64,000 nucleotides of DNA. Source: Polydactylus sextarius. Its lineage: Eukaryota; Chordata; Actinopteri; Polynemidae. The position numbers and the translations under genes are program-made. The DNA is taken from positions 16,841,313 through 16,905,312 of the forward strand of contig CM028909.1 of assembly GCA_016801845.1 (NCBI GenBank), read 5' to 3'. A model generated the notes under the pieces. That model was not told the origin of the DNA. It saw only the letters and a list, made by a program, of their open reading frames with translations, and searched no databases. Positions 1-13,200 of this stretch are shown piece by piece (positions within the stretch are counted from its first letter, which is position 1; each line of letters opens with the position of its first letter).

Positions 1-46
1 ACATCAAGCAGGAGGACGAGCTGCATTACAGTATCATGAGAAAGAG
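1..46 (+). CDS. samd11: SAMD11 exon a (partial at window edge)
   Basis: Reads IKQEDELHYSIMRK, which matches the human LKQEDGPHIRIMKR segment. It ends after two bases of a codon, followed by the donor GTGAGG at 47. The exon continues upstream of the window. Confidence 0.85.
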
Positions 47-159
47 GTGAGGCTATGACTGTGTGACTTTGTCGTGGTCACCACTCGTTGAGTTCAATAC
101 CTATAATGCGGCCATGGCTGCATTATAGTCAAGACATCTGGGTCCCACGTCTTAATATC

Positions 160-203
<44 letters not shown>

Positions 204-3200
204 CGTCTTATATTTGCTTTCGATTTTGTGCTTATTGGACATTGACATGAGGGCTCTCGGGCTGAAAATTGATACAGACTATACTGAGACCACTATGCAG
301 CTAAAATAATAAATAAGGCAAAAAAAAAAAAAAAAAAAATCACTGTTTTAATACAACTTTTATTTGATTTAAAAACCAAACAAAAAAACTCATGTGTTTA
401 GTATTTGAATCAAAGATGATTTTGGGATAATTTTAGGGTGTTAAATTCTCATTTTGAGACAAAAAACAGACAAAAGAGTCGTGTTTCAAAGATATACTTA
501 TGGTTTTTGTTTTGGGATGTCTGCTGTAAAGAAGCGCTCTGAGCTTTGAAAGTGTTAATTGGTTTGTCGGTTTGCGTTTTGTTGTTGCTGCCAAGTCTCA
601 GTATCTGTCTTGACTTGATTTTGAAAGACGAGTCACCTGAGTCACCACTGTCTGTGCTTCATCTCATCTTGTACTGTGCTTGAGAACAGTTTGATCATAG
701 TGTTCAGTATTAAAAAAAAATGCCTGACATGGTTATGAAAACACCTTTTAGAACATCCACATCTTGATGTGTGCCTGTTTTTGCTGTTCAGTTAAGTGTT
801 GAAGAACATATCAGAGCTGACGGTATGAAATAAGAGAGATAGACAAAGATTCATGGTAAAAATTAACCAATCCTGCTTTATCCTGTTCTCAAGTGAGACA
901 GGATGAAGCAGGTAATGGTGACTCATCTTTCACCTATGGTTGACAGCGTAGAGTGGATCGTCCACTAAATGGAAGGTTGATGATTCAATTTTCTTTCATT
1001 CAAGTCTGCATATCATAGTTTGGGCAAGATGTAGCTGTTCCACTGGTGTGTGAGCGCAATGTATGGAGGCGTGCAAGACCTGTAGTGTGAAGTTCCCACT
1101 ATGCATTCTCTCCTTTTACAATAGATACTTTGTTTTATGCGAAATGACAGAAATTAAGAGCAAAATATTTAATCAAGAAAAAACATCACATGTATTTGTG
1201 ATTATTTGGTATGTACGTAAATAGATTGGTATGATTCATAAATCAGACAGGCGATGGACAGATATAATGCAAAAGCTGTTCATTGATTAACCTCAGAAAG
1301 TCCCCAGCTGCATTATAAGCAGCTTGTGCAACCTCATTACAGAAGGGGATGTTTTTCATGTCTTGAGACTTGCGTGTGACACAGCGGACAGCACAGCAAC
1401 TTGTGAAGCTTAAAATGGATCCACTAACCTCATTTGAGAGGGCTTCCCCTCCCCCTGACACTTGTGCCGCTGGCGTGTTAAGATGATAATGAATTTAAAG
1501 AACACTTATGACTAATATGTCAGGCTTTTACCCTTTGAAAGGCGGCGGACTCGCTGGAGCCGCAGCTCCGGTCTGTCGTGGGCATCCGTCTCAGCCCTGC
1601 TTTATCCCCTAGTGCAGGTCTGGACGAACAGGATAATGGGATGTCCAATCACGGAAATGTGATTTCCATTGACCGCAGCTTCGTAAGTGAGTCGTAGAAG
1701 GGTCTTAACAAATTGGATTTGGCCAATGGATGTGAAAAATACAGGGCCTCTGTATACATGTGTGAGTGTATCTGTGCTGTCTCATCCACACATCATCAGG
1801 GCTGGCGGCGGCACTGTGTCATGCCTACTTGGTTGCTACAACCTGCCTGCTGTTAATATATTTCAGTTATTTATCCATATTTTTTTAACATAATGTCTAA
1901 TGCAGCAAAAATAACCGAGTGGCATTACAAAACAAGAAACTTAGGAGTTTCTGCTTCACCCCAGAGCGTTGGGTTAGTTCAGGTCAGCTGTTGTGTATTT
2001 GTATTATTTTTCTGTCTGTGACCAGGAATTGTCTTCAGCTCTCATCCGGACATTGCGTCGAGTTCACCACCTTGTTTTAACTAGATTAATAGTCGCCGCC
2101 TTTACAGACAATTAGCTCACTCTGTGCTCCATAGAGCTGCGCTTGTCCTGCTGAATAAGCACGGGGCATCTGGAGAGTGAAGTGTAGCCAAGCCACAAAG
2201 CCAACCAAGCAATCATTATCACAACAAAAATGTATATGGAGGCTAATGTGTCTAGTGTCTGGACTGCTGTGGCTCAGTGAAACACACAGGAAGTGAAATT
2301 GGAAACAAAATCTAGATTTGTCATCACCTTGGTTTTGCCTTGGTGTCAGTGATGTTGATTGTTTGTATCTGACTTGGATTCACTAACACTGATTTATGGA
2401 TTTCATTTTACGCCCTAAATATTTGATGGCAGTAACTTGGGATTTTAGTATCTTACTCAAGGGCAACCTGAAGCCTACCTTAGTGTTTGTTTCAGTTGGC
2501 TGTAGATAACAAGGCTTTGATCAAAAAGTGCTGACTGAGAGTCTGGGTAATTACCCGACAACCACTTTGGATTTTATAAGTAACACCCGCTGACGTCTAC
2601 CTTTCAGCATGTGCTCTGTAGAGGGGGGAAAAAATCCACCATACCCATTATTAACCATCACCAAAACAAACAAAGGCAGTTTCTCAGTTTTTCAATCATG
2701 CATGAGGCTATTTTCTAGTCGATCACTTATGTATACAAATGCTTTCATCTACAAAAAGGAAAAAATATTTGCTGTATGTATAATTGTAGATTTATTAAGG
2801 TGAGTAGGAAGAAGGAGGCTGCTTAAAAGTCTGCAGACCTTCACCAAGAAGTTGTTCAGTTTTTGTTAAACATATTCTATACTAGATTCAGCATCTTATT
2901 GGTTTTGGCTCAGGAATTTATCTTCAGCAACAAGGTTATAGTTTAGGTTATAGTGTGGATGTAATTATGATATACTTTGTCATAGTCTGTTGGTAACTGT
3001 TTGCTTAATTCTTTCTTCTACTTCAGTGAAACACTGGAGCAGCTTGAGAGAAAACTGCAGCGCTGCGGTACAGGTGTTGCTGGAGGGACGTGTAGTGATA
3101 CTAGAAGCAAACAGAAGATGCTCACATCTGTAAACAGTTAGAAGAATCTTATATTAATTACTTTCTGTCTGAAAACAAGTCTGACCATGGTGCTGCAGTG

Positions 3201-6200
3201 GGACATATTTGTTAACAAGGATTCTGTTTTCAGCCCATGCAATGACCACAGAGCGAAAAAGACACTGATGCGATTGAGTTGGCTACTGTATGTTTATTGC
3301 GTTTGACATTTTGTCCTCTGGCTTTATTGAACAACTGTGTCATTGCCTTATGCCAGTAAGGGGTCACGGACAGTGTGAAATTACTGGAAATGGCTCGCCC
3401 CTAAAGCACTAATTAGTGAGCTTGGAGGTTTTATAGCTTTCTAGAGGAGTTTTCTGCTTCAAGAATTTTCGGCCTTGTTTACACGCATTCACCATGGTAA
3501 CGCAGTCACAGCAATTTAGTAGTTGATTGGGCATTGGCTAGCAGCAGCATGTTCATTGTTTCCACATAGAACAGTGTTTTGACTATTAACTCCCTGTCAA
3601 AGCAGAGGATTAATAAAAAAAGATGGTCAGCAGGTTTCCAGTAGTTTCATCTCAGATTTGGCATTTGCTTGAAGCGTGAGGTTCATCATTTCCACATGTA
3701 AAGAACACAATGTTTACTATTCATCATTTCCTGTCATACATTATGTTGAAATCAGCTGAAGATAATAAGAGCTTTGGCCTTTTGTACAGTATCTACAGTA
3801 GAGCAGTTTTCTCTCTGAAACTCAAAGGGATTAAAACATATTCTGAAAACATAACAGATCATTTCCTTCTTCCGCCCAAATCTTCCTTCAATCTATTGAG
3901 GAATGTATTTCTAAATTAGAAAAACTAGAGAGCTAGCTCGTGAAGGGTAAGCCAGAGGACAAATTAACAAGAAAATGAGCAGTTGCTCAGTACAGGAGAT
4001 GTTAAATACAACATGGTGGACTTGCCGTATGTTCTATTTCCATTATACTTTTCTTTCCTTCCTTGGTTGCCTTATCGACCTCATGTCAGCCTGAACAACA
4101 GAGGAACAACAGGGAGAAGTGAAGCCCAGGTGAAGCAGGGCTACTCTTACTTATTTATGTATCTATTTCTGTATTTATTCATTACCCCCTCTGCTTGCAC
4201 GGTTCCCAGTTGTGGGTTGCCTTTCGATCCAACTGTGAGCAGCATGACAATTGCGTTTCCGCTACTCACAAGAATCAGACAAAACATAAAATGTATATGC
4301 AATAGATCTATATATACTGCTTTAAACTTTATGTCCTAACGTATAGGTACTTCCTAAATAAAAGACCTACATTATATGGCTTTGCTGCAGGACATTGTAG
4401 AAACTTTCCTCATTCCCTCTTTTTCTCAGCATTTTGCTCAAGTCCAGGTCTCTTATCGCTGAATATTACATATTGCCTTGTATTATGTGAATGTTGCTGT
4501 GGGCCACCTGTGCAGGTTGGAATGGGCTGTGTGTTTGTGCTGTTGTCTTGAGAGTGGAGGAGAGTATGCGGTAAACCTGTGAACACCAGATGTTACACAG
4601 CAACCTGTCTCTCTCGCTCTCTCCCTCCTCCTCTCCTCCACCTTCACATCCCCGCTGTCTGTCTGTCAGCACTTTCCCAGTGGTGGTGTGAGACATGGCG
4701 TCAGGGTGCCTGGGCTGCCAGCTTCTGCCAGCTTCTGCCAGCTCACACTGTGACCTCCAGCCCCGCCACCTCAGCTCCACGTGCCAATGTCACAGCAGGC
4801 CACTGCTGGGCATTTATACCGAGATTGACTCCCTCTGCCAGGAGAAGAGTCTTGTTGTTTGGACCATTTGCGCAACCTTTCCTGGACAAGAGATCGTTCA
4901 CCTCGGGCAACGAGCATTATAGTTACTACAAGAATTGGAAAAAAATAAATCACAGCATATTGTAATATTGAATAACCAGAACTATGTAAGTAATATGGTG
5001 ATTGTATTTAAAATTCATAGGCAGGAAGCATTCAAAGAAAGCAGTAGTGCAGATTAGGGCTAGGTGTTGGCTGAAATGTGAGCATTGAGTGTCAGAAGAT
5101 TTTAAATATCAGAATGTGACATTGAACACCCAGTTGGCTTCTTGGTCTTGTTCTCTAGTTTTTGGATTAGATATTTCCTGACCTAATGCGTTGAGCATTA
5201 AACATTGTAAAATAAAGATATCCCCAATCATGAAAAAGTATTATTTTGGTATCAGTGCCTGATCTTAGGTATTGCATTGTCACCAGTTTAAAAAATAATG
5301 ATAGACAGGCCCAGTAGAAATCTTATTATACAGAGGTTGTGATATCATTTTAAAAATGGTGGACACCAGTGGTATCCATGACCGACTGAGTATTAACTCA
5401 TATTAGTTATCCCAGTGTCTGGGTCAGTCTGTCTGTCCCGTGGCCAGGGATGAGGAGGCAGTATTGACCAGTTTAGGGATGAGCTGAGGATGAGATGATT
5501 GTCTCCGGCGTGCACCTGGGTGATAAGAAGGCAGCTCATGTCCTTCTTAGCTATCACGCCCAACAGCCACAATATAACCCCCCACATCCTCTCTGAGGCC
5601 CCTGTCCTCCCCAGCTAACACTGGCCTTAGGAGCTCCTTAGGGAGCGCTGACTCAGGTGACTGGGTTTTAAATGCCATCCCCACCCCCCTTTCCATCTTC
5701 TAGGGCTTGAGTATGACCTTGCCTCCACCCAGAGAAAGAGAGGAGGGAGGGGACTGAAGGAGGGCAGAGGTGGGAGGAGATAGGACTAGGCCCTCATTAG
5801 CCCAAGCCGAGGCGGGACAGCTCAGGAAAAGTGCGCTAATTACCCCACTAACAATGTCCTTGCCATTCATGGCTTAGAGCGGCCGCTTTGCCATGGGATA
5901 ATAACCCCATCACCTCTCTGAGAAGTTCAGGATAGCATTATCATGATCACTTTAAATGATGGACAGAGGGTAATGTTCATCTAGCTGATTGATGGATTTG
6001 GCTGCAGTTTCTCACAGTGCAGTGTGTGTGATATGTGCTTTGTTGGAGTCACTGGATGATGCAGATTCATTATTATATGACTTTAAGCACAATTTTGAAA
6101 AACCTTCTTCGCATCTCATTTTCTTTTTTGAAGAAAACCACTGGATACAGATAGCTTCTAATTTTAGCAAGTCACACTCTAAAAAAGAAGTCTATCATTA

Positions 6201-9200
6201 GTGTAAAAGTTTGCAGTCACAGTCCAATCAAGCGTCTCCTTGCCTAGCAACCAGCAGGGACTGTTTTGTCTGAGACTGTTTTCTGAGTCATTGGTTCTCT
6301 GTGACTGAAAGGTGACTGGTGAAGCCAGCATGGCCACTGTTAGGGCCCTCTACGCTCCCCTTCATCTTTTCTGTTAGCGTGTGGAAAACAGCTTGGCGAC
6401 CGACAGCCTGACATTACAGCAGGAGCCTGTAATCATGGGACTGTAAAAACCCAAATCCAGCAGCCACAAACAGTGTGGCCTCGTCATAGTGGTGGCAGCT
6501 AAGAACCATTCACCGCTTTTGTCCCATAAACTGTTCTTGCCGTGTCATACCAGACCCCCTTCATAGATGATTCTGCTTTCAATAAAGTTGCCAGTTAAGC
6601 CTTAGACAGGAGATTTCTGCTGACACCAGAAGATGCTCATACCATAAAACTGACAGGTTTAAATGCTGCATGTTTTAGGTTTATTTTGTGGACAGAGTGA
6701 CAGTTTACAAGACGTTTCCTGTTCTCTTGGGCTTTGGAATGATCTTCCATGTAGCATGTATGTCACAGTCATTTAACAGTAAATGATATGTCGTCCGTCA
6801 GCCGAAAAATATTCAACCCCGTGCCTCTCCTACCACACAAGCTGTTTGCCATTACACTGTGACTACACTTGTACTGCCCGGCTGCTATACTCCCCTCAAA
6901 CGCTAAGCGCCTATTTCCCATCATTATGCCATTTAATGCGATCAGGATGGTAATCAGATTGCAAATGAAATACCTCCATGACACAGTTGTGTGGGTCCAT
7001 TGGTGTGCGGAGGTTTGAATGACGGCTGGTAGAGCATTTAAAAGGGCAGAGCAGCTCCAACCAGATCTAGGCATAATCTGTAAACCCTCCTCTTGCTCCT
7101 CCTTTGTATGCTGAAGGGCAGGACAGGGTGTATGAGACACTCTTGTAAATAGTTTTGTTTGTGAAGGACCTCGTGTCGAAGTATAGGCATGGGAATAGAA
7201 AAGAACTTTGTGTTTCATACCACAGGTTAATTTTGTTGTCTTATAAGTAGTATATTCCTAATACGGAAGTAACACTTGTTAAAAGGCATCATGGTTATTT
7301 TTCAAATATTTTATATTATAAACTGTATTTTCACATGATTTGATCACTATATTTCTCTAAAACAGCTGTTGGTGGCTGCAGTGTAAAAAGAGCCATAATC
7401 AGGTTTTAAGCTGCTAAACTTCTTATGAGTTGTGAATATGTTCGTTAATACATCTTAGCATGGAAGATGAGTAGGGATGAGGCCCAAAAGTGCTGGATGC
7501 GGTAGTCTGTCAGAGTGTATTACACACCTCACAGCTAAGAGCCAGTTTATGGGACAGCCACTTGTGGCTGCTGAGTCTGTGTGGAGGTTTGCATTTCACA
7601 GAGGACCGGTCTGTCTCGATGGAGGATTTCAGTGGTAAGCAATGTGTGAAATAGCATGAATTCATGCACCAGTGCTTTATCACATACAGGTTTAGAGTGA
7701 ATTGTGGAATTAAGTTTGTTTGGGGATACTTTCAAATATGTTTATCCTCTTTTTTCCTTTCTCTCTTTTTTCTCTGTATGTGCTTGTGTGTGCGTACATG
7801 TATGCGTGTGTGTGTGCATGTGTTTCTTTGTGTTACAGTCGTGACAGTGACCTCTCTACAATCATCTCCAACCTGCACCACACCAGACAGCACGGCATGC
7901 CCGAGGGCCAATCAGCATCTGACCACAACACCAGTAGTGGACACACAGGTAAGACCCTCAGTGACTCTGCGTGTGCGTGTGTGCACGTGCAAGTGTGGGA
8001 TTTCATTTTTTCGTTTATAATCTCTCACTTCCTTTGCATTAAGGTTGATATATCTGCCTTTTTTTTTATCTCTGGTAGCATATGTAAACATTCCATTACC
8101 CATTTAATTTACTCTAATTTGTGTGATCTGAGGAACTTAACATAAGCTTATTACTCATTCCTGAAGGTCGCTCTCAAGTTGATTACTTAATGTTCTTCCC
8201 ATATTCTCTGCCGTTCTCCAGGATTTTTGTTAAACCCCCTGTTTCAAATTACCTCTGAATAAATAGCTTTGTTTGCCATTAATCCATTTTCATGTGAGCA
8301 GAGGAACCGTGGTGTGTGTATGCTAAGCTCAGAGCTTTTCTTTCAGCTTACACAGAGAACATAGACAGAATTTATTTGCAGTTATTTGTCAGGTAGATTG
8401 TATGAGTATATTGTGCATCAAACACCTTTGGTTGTAAAACAGGCTCTGTGGATCTGTTGTCACTATTCAATGATCAGCCTATGTACTGGATGGTTTCTGC
8501 CACTCTTTGTTGGTTGGAACTCTTTTGTTTTTTATGTATTATACAATAGAATTGACTGTATTCTAAAATGATTTGAGTGATGGTGATGATGCTACACAAG
8601 AAATACTTCTTATTAACCCAAACAAATACATTTTCACACTATCATATCATTGGCTAGTTAAAGGACTAAAATAAAAAATGTTAGTTGTATCTTTTGTATC
8701 TAAAATACTAATCATGAAAATGAATTGCCTGTACTGAAAACACCCATAATCAAATCTATATTTTTAAACAAATTAATTTATTCTTAATTAAAGAACTAGT
8801 TACCTTTTTTTTTTATCAGTGAAGACCATACCTCTTCTCCACTGATGCCCGGGGTACGACCCTGTCCCTTCTTATCCCATTAGCCCAAAACACAGCAAGA
8901 GGCATAATCAGTCCAGACTCAACACCTCCATACCCTCTCTCTGTGTGCTCATCTCCTCTGTCTGCCAGATTAATTGTCCATACGGTGCCTGTGATATCAG
9001 GCAGGGTGGGTGGAAGGTGTAGGGTATTAGACTGCTCAACAGCCACCCCAGCCAGTGTCTTAGTCCCCAGTTTGGGGCAGATTTTCATCCAAATACCGAC
9101 TCTAATCAGCTGCTGAACATAATGAAGAACTCCGAGCCCTGAGTAGTTGTTTTAATAAAGAAAGACATTAGGGAACGGAGGTGGGTGGGAGGGTGGTCAT

Positions 9201-10205
9201 GGAGGAGGGAGTGAACACAATGTGGCCCACACCAGAGGGGGTCCAGGACCCTAAAATCTGTCAGTTTGAGCATTAAAGGGAGATTTAACAGGCTGCCTAA
9301 GCAGCTCGCTACGTGTCTGTAAACAAGTCCAATCCGATCAGCCACTGGCTCTAATTCTGTCTGCCAGTGAAATTAGATGCACACACATTCACAAATACAC
9401 AATTACACAAAAGTAACACATAGTTATACAGATGACCCCCACGCAAAAAAAAAAATAAATAAAAAATACACTGGATTATTTGACTTTTGAGATGAGATGG
9501 ACTGCAAACTCAACTGACTATGATATTTTGTTTACTCTGTTCTGCCTGTCAACTTTTCTATTTGACTTCTCCTCCAAAGGTGTTCGAAAAGAGAGAGAGA
9601 GAGAGAGAAAGAGAGAATCTCACTAAGGGAGGAGAGAAATTAAAGAACAGAGAAAGGAGAGAGAAGAAAAGTCTGTGAAACAGAGATGCAGTGATGGAAG
9701 AAACATTTGGAAAGACAGAGAGAGAGAGAGATGAATGAGTGCGGTGGTGGTATCAGGGGAGGGCAGGCGGCAGCTATGGCGGCGGACGGCTCTCTGTGTT
9801 TGTGTGTCTGTGTGTGTATGTGTGAGTGAGTGTGTGTGGGTCAGGAGGAAAGGGAAGCAGGCTTGCCGGGTCGTCGCTGTGCCGGAGTGGGCCGTTAATT
9901 AAATCTGAGGGATAGACAGGAGGGCTGCCTCCCTCCTCCTCTTCTCTCCATCCCTCCCTTCCTCCCCATTCGCTCTCTCACTCTCCAGCTGCTGACTATT
10001 CGGAGGCGCTGTGAGAGGTGGAGGGGAGGGAGGGAGGGAGGGAGGGAGGGAGGGAGGGAGGAGAGGGGAGGGAGGGAGGGAGGAGAGGGGAGGGAGACCA
10101 GGGGCGCCGACGCTGAGAGTCTGGCTGCCTGTGGAGACTGTAAACCGTGGCTCTGCGGTCAGACCGGAGACTCAAACAGGCAGATAAGGTGTTTTTGGAC
10201 TGCCG

Positions 10206-10262
<57 letters not shown>

Positions 10263-13200
10263 CCTCTCTCTCTCTCTCTCTCCTGCTCCTTGCACTCAGA
10301 CTCCCAGAGGCAGTTACAGCCTGTTGGTGTGTGTGTGGTTGAGAGTTGTAGCAGTGGTTTGGGGCTTGACTACGTGTTTGTGTGTGTGTGTGCGTGTGTG
10401 TGTGTAGTTGTGTATGTGCACCTTTCCGTGTGTCGTTTTAAATGCCTGGTTTTAGATGTTTGCTTGCGTGTGAATCTGCAGCCTCGCGTGTTTGTGCAAG
10501 ACCTTTAATTTTTTTTCAAACTGGCTGTGAGTAAGGATTGCTTTTAAAGTATTAGCAGCCCGTTATTACATGATTAGCATAGAAAAGTAATTCTAAACAC
10601 AAGTTAACACTCTAGGATTTCTGATGATATGAGCTTAGTGATACATAAGCATAAAGGGAAATGTGGGCTGTAAATATTTTAAAACATCCCACTGGTTAAT
10701 AGGGATGTAATTGTACTGCCATAAAAATGGCTCCTCTGGGTCATAGAACCTTAAGAGATATATGCATGTAATGTTTCAAGAAATCAAATTCACAGACGAC
10801 AAACAATAAATAGTTAGTGAATAAACATAGGAAATAAATAGTTGTCTTTAGCCTTTTTTTGATAACGTTTCTTTCTCATTTTGTTTGATTTGTTGATTTT
10901 TTTAACAACTTTTTTTTTACTTACTTTACTCTTAGAGTAATCCATTACTAAGTGATGTTTGAGTACTGACTATGATTATTGTGTGGATGGGAGAAAAAAT
11001 CATTGTACACACAAAACTCATCAGAATTTCAAAACTTAAGTAGCCTTTAAAACCTGTGACTCGAGCGTTGTTTTGATAAGAATATTAATATGCATATTCT
11101 GGCATGAACAGTTGCCTAGCAACAGCCACTATAAGCGGAAGAGGACAGATGAGGGCTGAGATGACAAACATGGAAAGATTTGACAAAGAAAGAAATATAT
11201 TTAAGAATGGCAGCTCTTCAGAAGTGCCAGGTGATTAAAATGGAGTATATATTTTATTATATATATTATTATTCAGAATTTCTTTTTCTTTTTTTTTTTT
11301 TTTACAAATATTTTATTGTGAGGCATTAAGTAGTGTTCAGGTCAGAAATGTGTGTTTAATAATGCACCAAAGAGGATTATTTTGTGTCCACTGATGTTTC
11401 TTAGCTGGACTAAAAAGTTTTTTAGAAATAAACTCAAAAGTAAATTGTTTATTGGAGAGTCGTTTCATCCAGTTCATCCGAAATCATTTCATCCAATTTA
11501 CAACTTCCTCTAAGTAACTATCATAACAGTGGCTGCTGCAACCCAGGACTTATTCTAAACAAGCTGCTGTTAGTGTTGATGGAAACATCATTTCTTGTGC
11601 GTCACCACCTGCGCACTAGATGATAATTTTTACAGGAAGGACTGACTGTACCTGACAGATTCAACAACATAAGCTTGCATGAGCAGCCTGCAGGTTAAGT
11701 TTTTATTATGTTACATAACTATACAATACTATGCATTGGCAAAGGGGCGTATATTTATTAGCCAATGTCAGAATTTTTCACATTAAGATCAGACATATTT
11801 TAGTCAGGCAAATATACATTAACTTCAGTGGTATTCTTTTCTCTCCAGTTCTATTAATTTATCGCTGCTTGTTGAAAGGACACAGAACAATAACAAATAG
11901 AGGAGTATTGTATGGAGCCATATTACCGTGTGTGTACATTTGCGTATGTTTGCAGTGCATCCTCCCCTCAGTGTGAGCAGACGCACCTCTCTCCCCATCT
12001 CCATCACCCACCCACCACCCATCCTCCCCTCCCTATCCCAACTGCATCGGCCCGTAAGCTAATCAATGGCAGGGCTTTCAGGGCCGGCGGAGGCCCCGGC
12101 GCACGGCGGGGTGATCAATAAGTTATTAGCACCATTCTGTCAGCTGTAATGTGGAGATTGATCGGGGGCTGCGGCTGGCGGCTCACCCCACGTCCTCGCC
12201 TGTCAACCCCACCCCCACCCCCGTTCGCCTCCCCCCGGGCCTGATAAAGATGACAGATTAACGGAGTAAGAGAGGAATTAAGGAGTCTGGCTGTCTGAGC
12301 TGTCACCATGCTCCATGGGACGGGTAGAGGAGAGGAGGAGGACTAAAGTTTGAGGGAGGAGAGGAAATCAGAGAGAAAGAGGAATACTTCTCGGCTTAAT
12401 GGTTTGTCTTGGTGGTGTCGCATGAAACAGAAGTGGTTTAAGTCCTGCTGTTTCCTCTCTCTCTACCTATCCAGATTGCAACATCAGATAAAGAGGAGGT
12501 TAAAAAGGAAGCAGGAAATAATGCAGAGGCTAGAATAAGGTGTATTTATACCAACTCCTTAAAAAAGTCATCCCAAACTGTCTGTTTACCAAGAATGGCA
12601 AAACAGAGGGCTATATCATTGCAGCTAATGCTGTTTGCACTTAATTATTGCTTTCTTTTGACAGTTAAATAACAGCCTTGAAACTAAAATAAAACTCTTG
12701 ACTCCATAACCACTAATTCCTCAGCAATATTAACAAGCAGGTGATATGGAAAGACCCATGGTAGCAAACTTGACTTTAAGCAGCGCTAGTGGGAGTAAAA
12801 GGGTTAGCATAGACGCTAGCAGAGCTCAGGGTTTGGCATTAAAAGGGAGCGCCGGTGCTCTAAGAAGCCCCATTTAATTGGCTTTAAAAGCTTTCCGCCC
12901 TCAAATCTCTGGCCCTTGGGCACTAGCTCAGGAGACAGAGTGTCTTGAGTGAGGTCGGCTCGAGAGATGACTCGAGTGTGTGTTTGATCATGAGAGACTC
13001 TGGGTGTGGGTGTAAGTGTATGTGTGTGTATGTAGGTTCTGTCTCTTATTAATATTCCACTAATAGGGTAAATGGAGAGCTTTATTTTATTTTTTTTTAT
13101 TGTTTTTTCTTACAAGTAAAAGAAATGCACTCAATATGATGTGAAAAAGATATTTTTTGTTTGTATGTATATGTGTGTGTACTTATCCTACCCTCATTCC

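Larger units (their letters stand above)
9740..10350 (+). promoter_or_regulatory. Candidate internal SAMD11 promoter / CpG-richer block
   Basis: CpG-bearing, GC-rich sequence flanks the GGGA and CT tracts, including GGCGGCGGACGG near 9779, CCGGGTCGTCG near 9868 and GGGGCGCCGACGC near 10101. A possible donor (GTGTTTT) lies at 10189. This could be an alternative first exon, but no coding frame joins in phase to a known exon. Confidence 0.3.

Noticed and set aside
3028..3142. Exon-like segment after ACTTCAG reading ETLEQLERKLQRC
   Set aside because: Good acceptor but no donor that gives a phase compatible with SAMD11 exons a and b, and no known homology.
4579..4965. 128-codon frame in the first SAMD11 intron
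   Set aside because: Includes a small tandem repeat (GCCAGCTTCT x3). No family match and no splice context.
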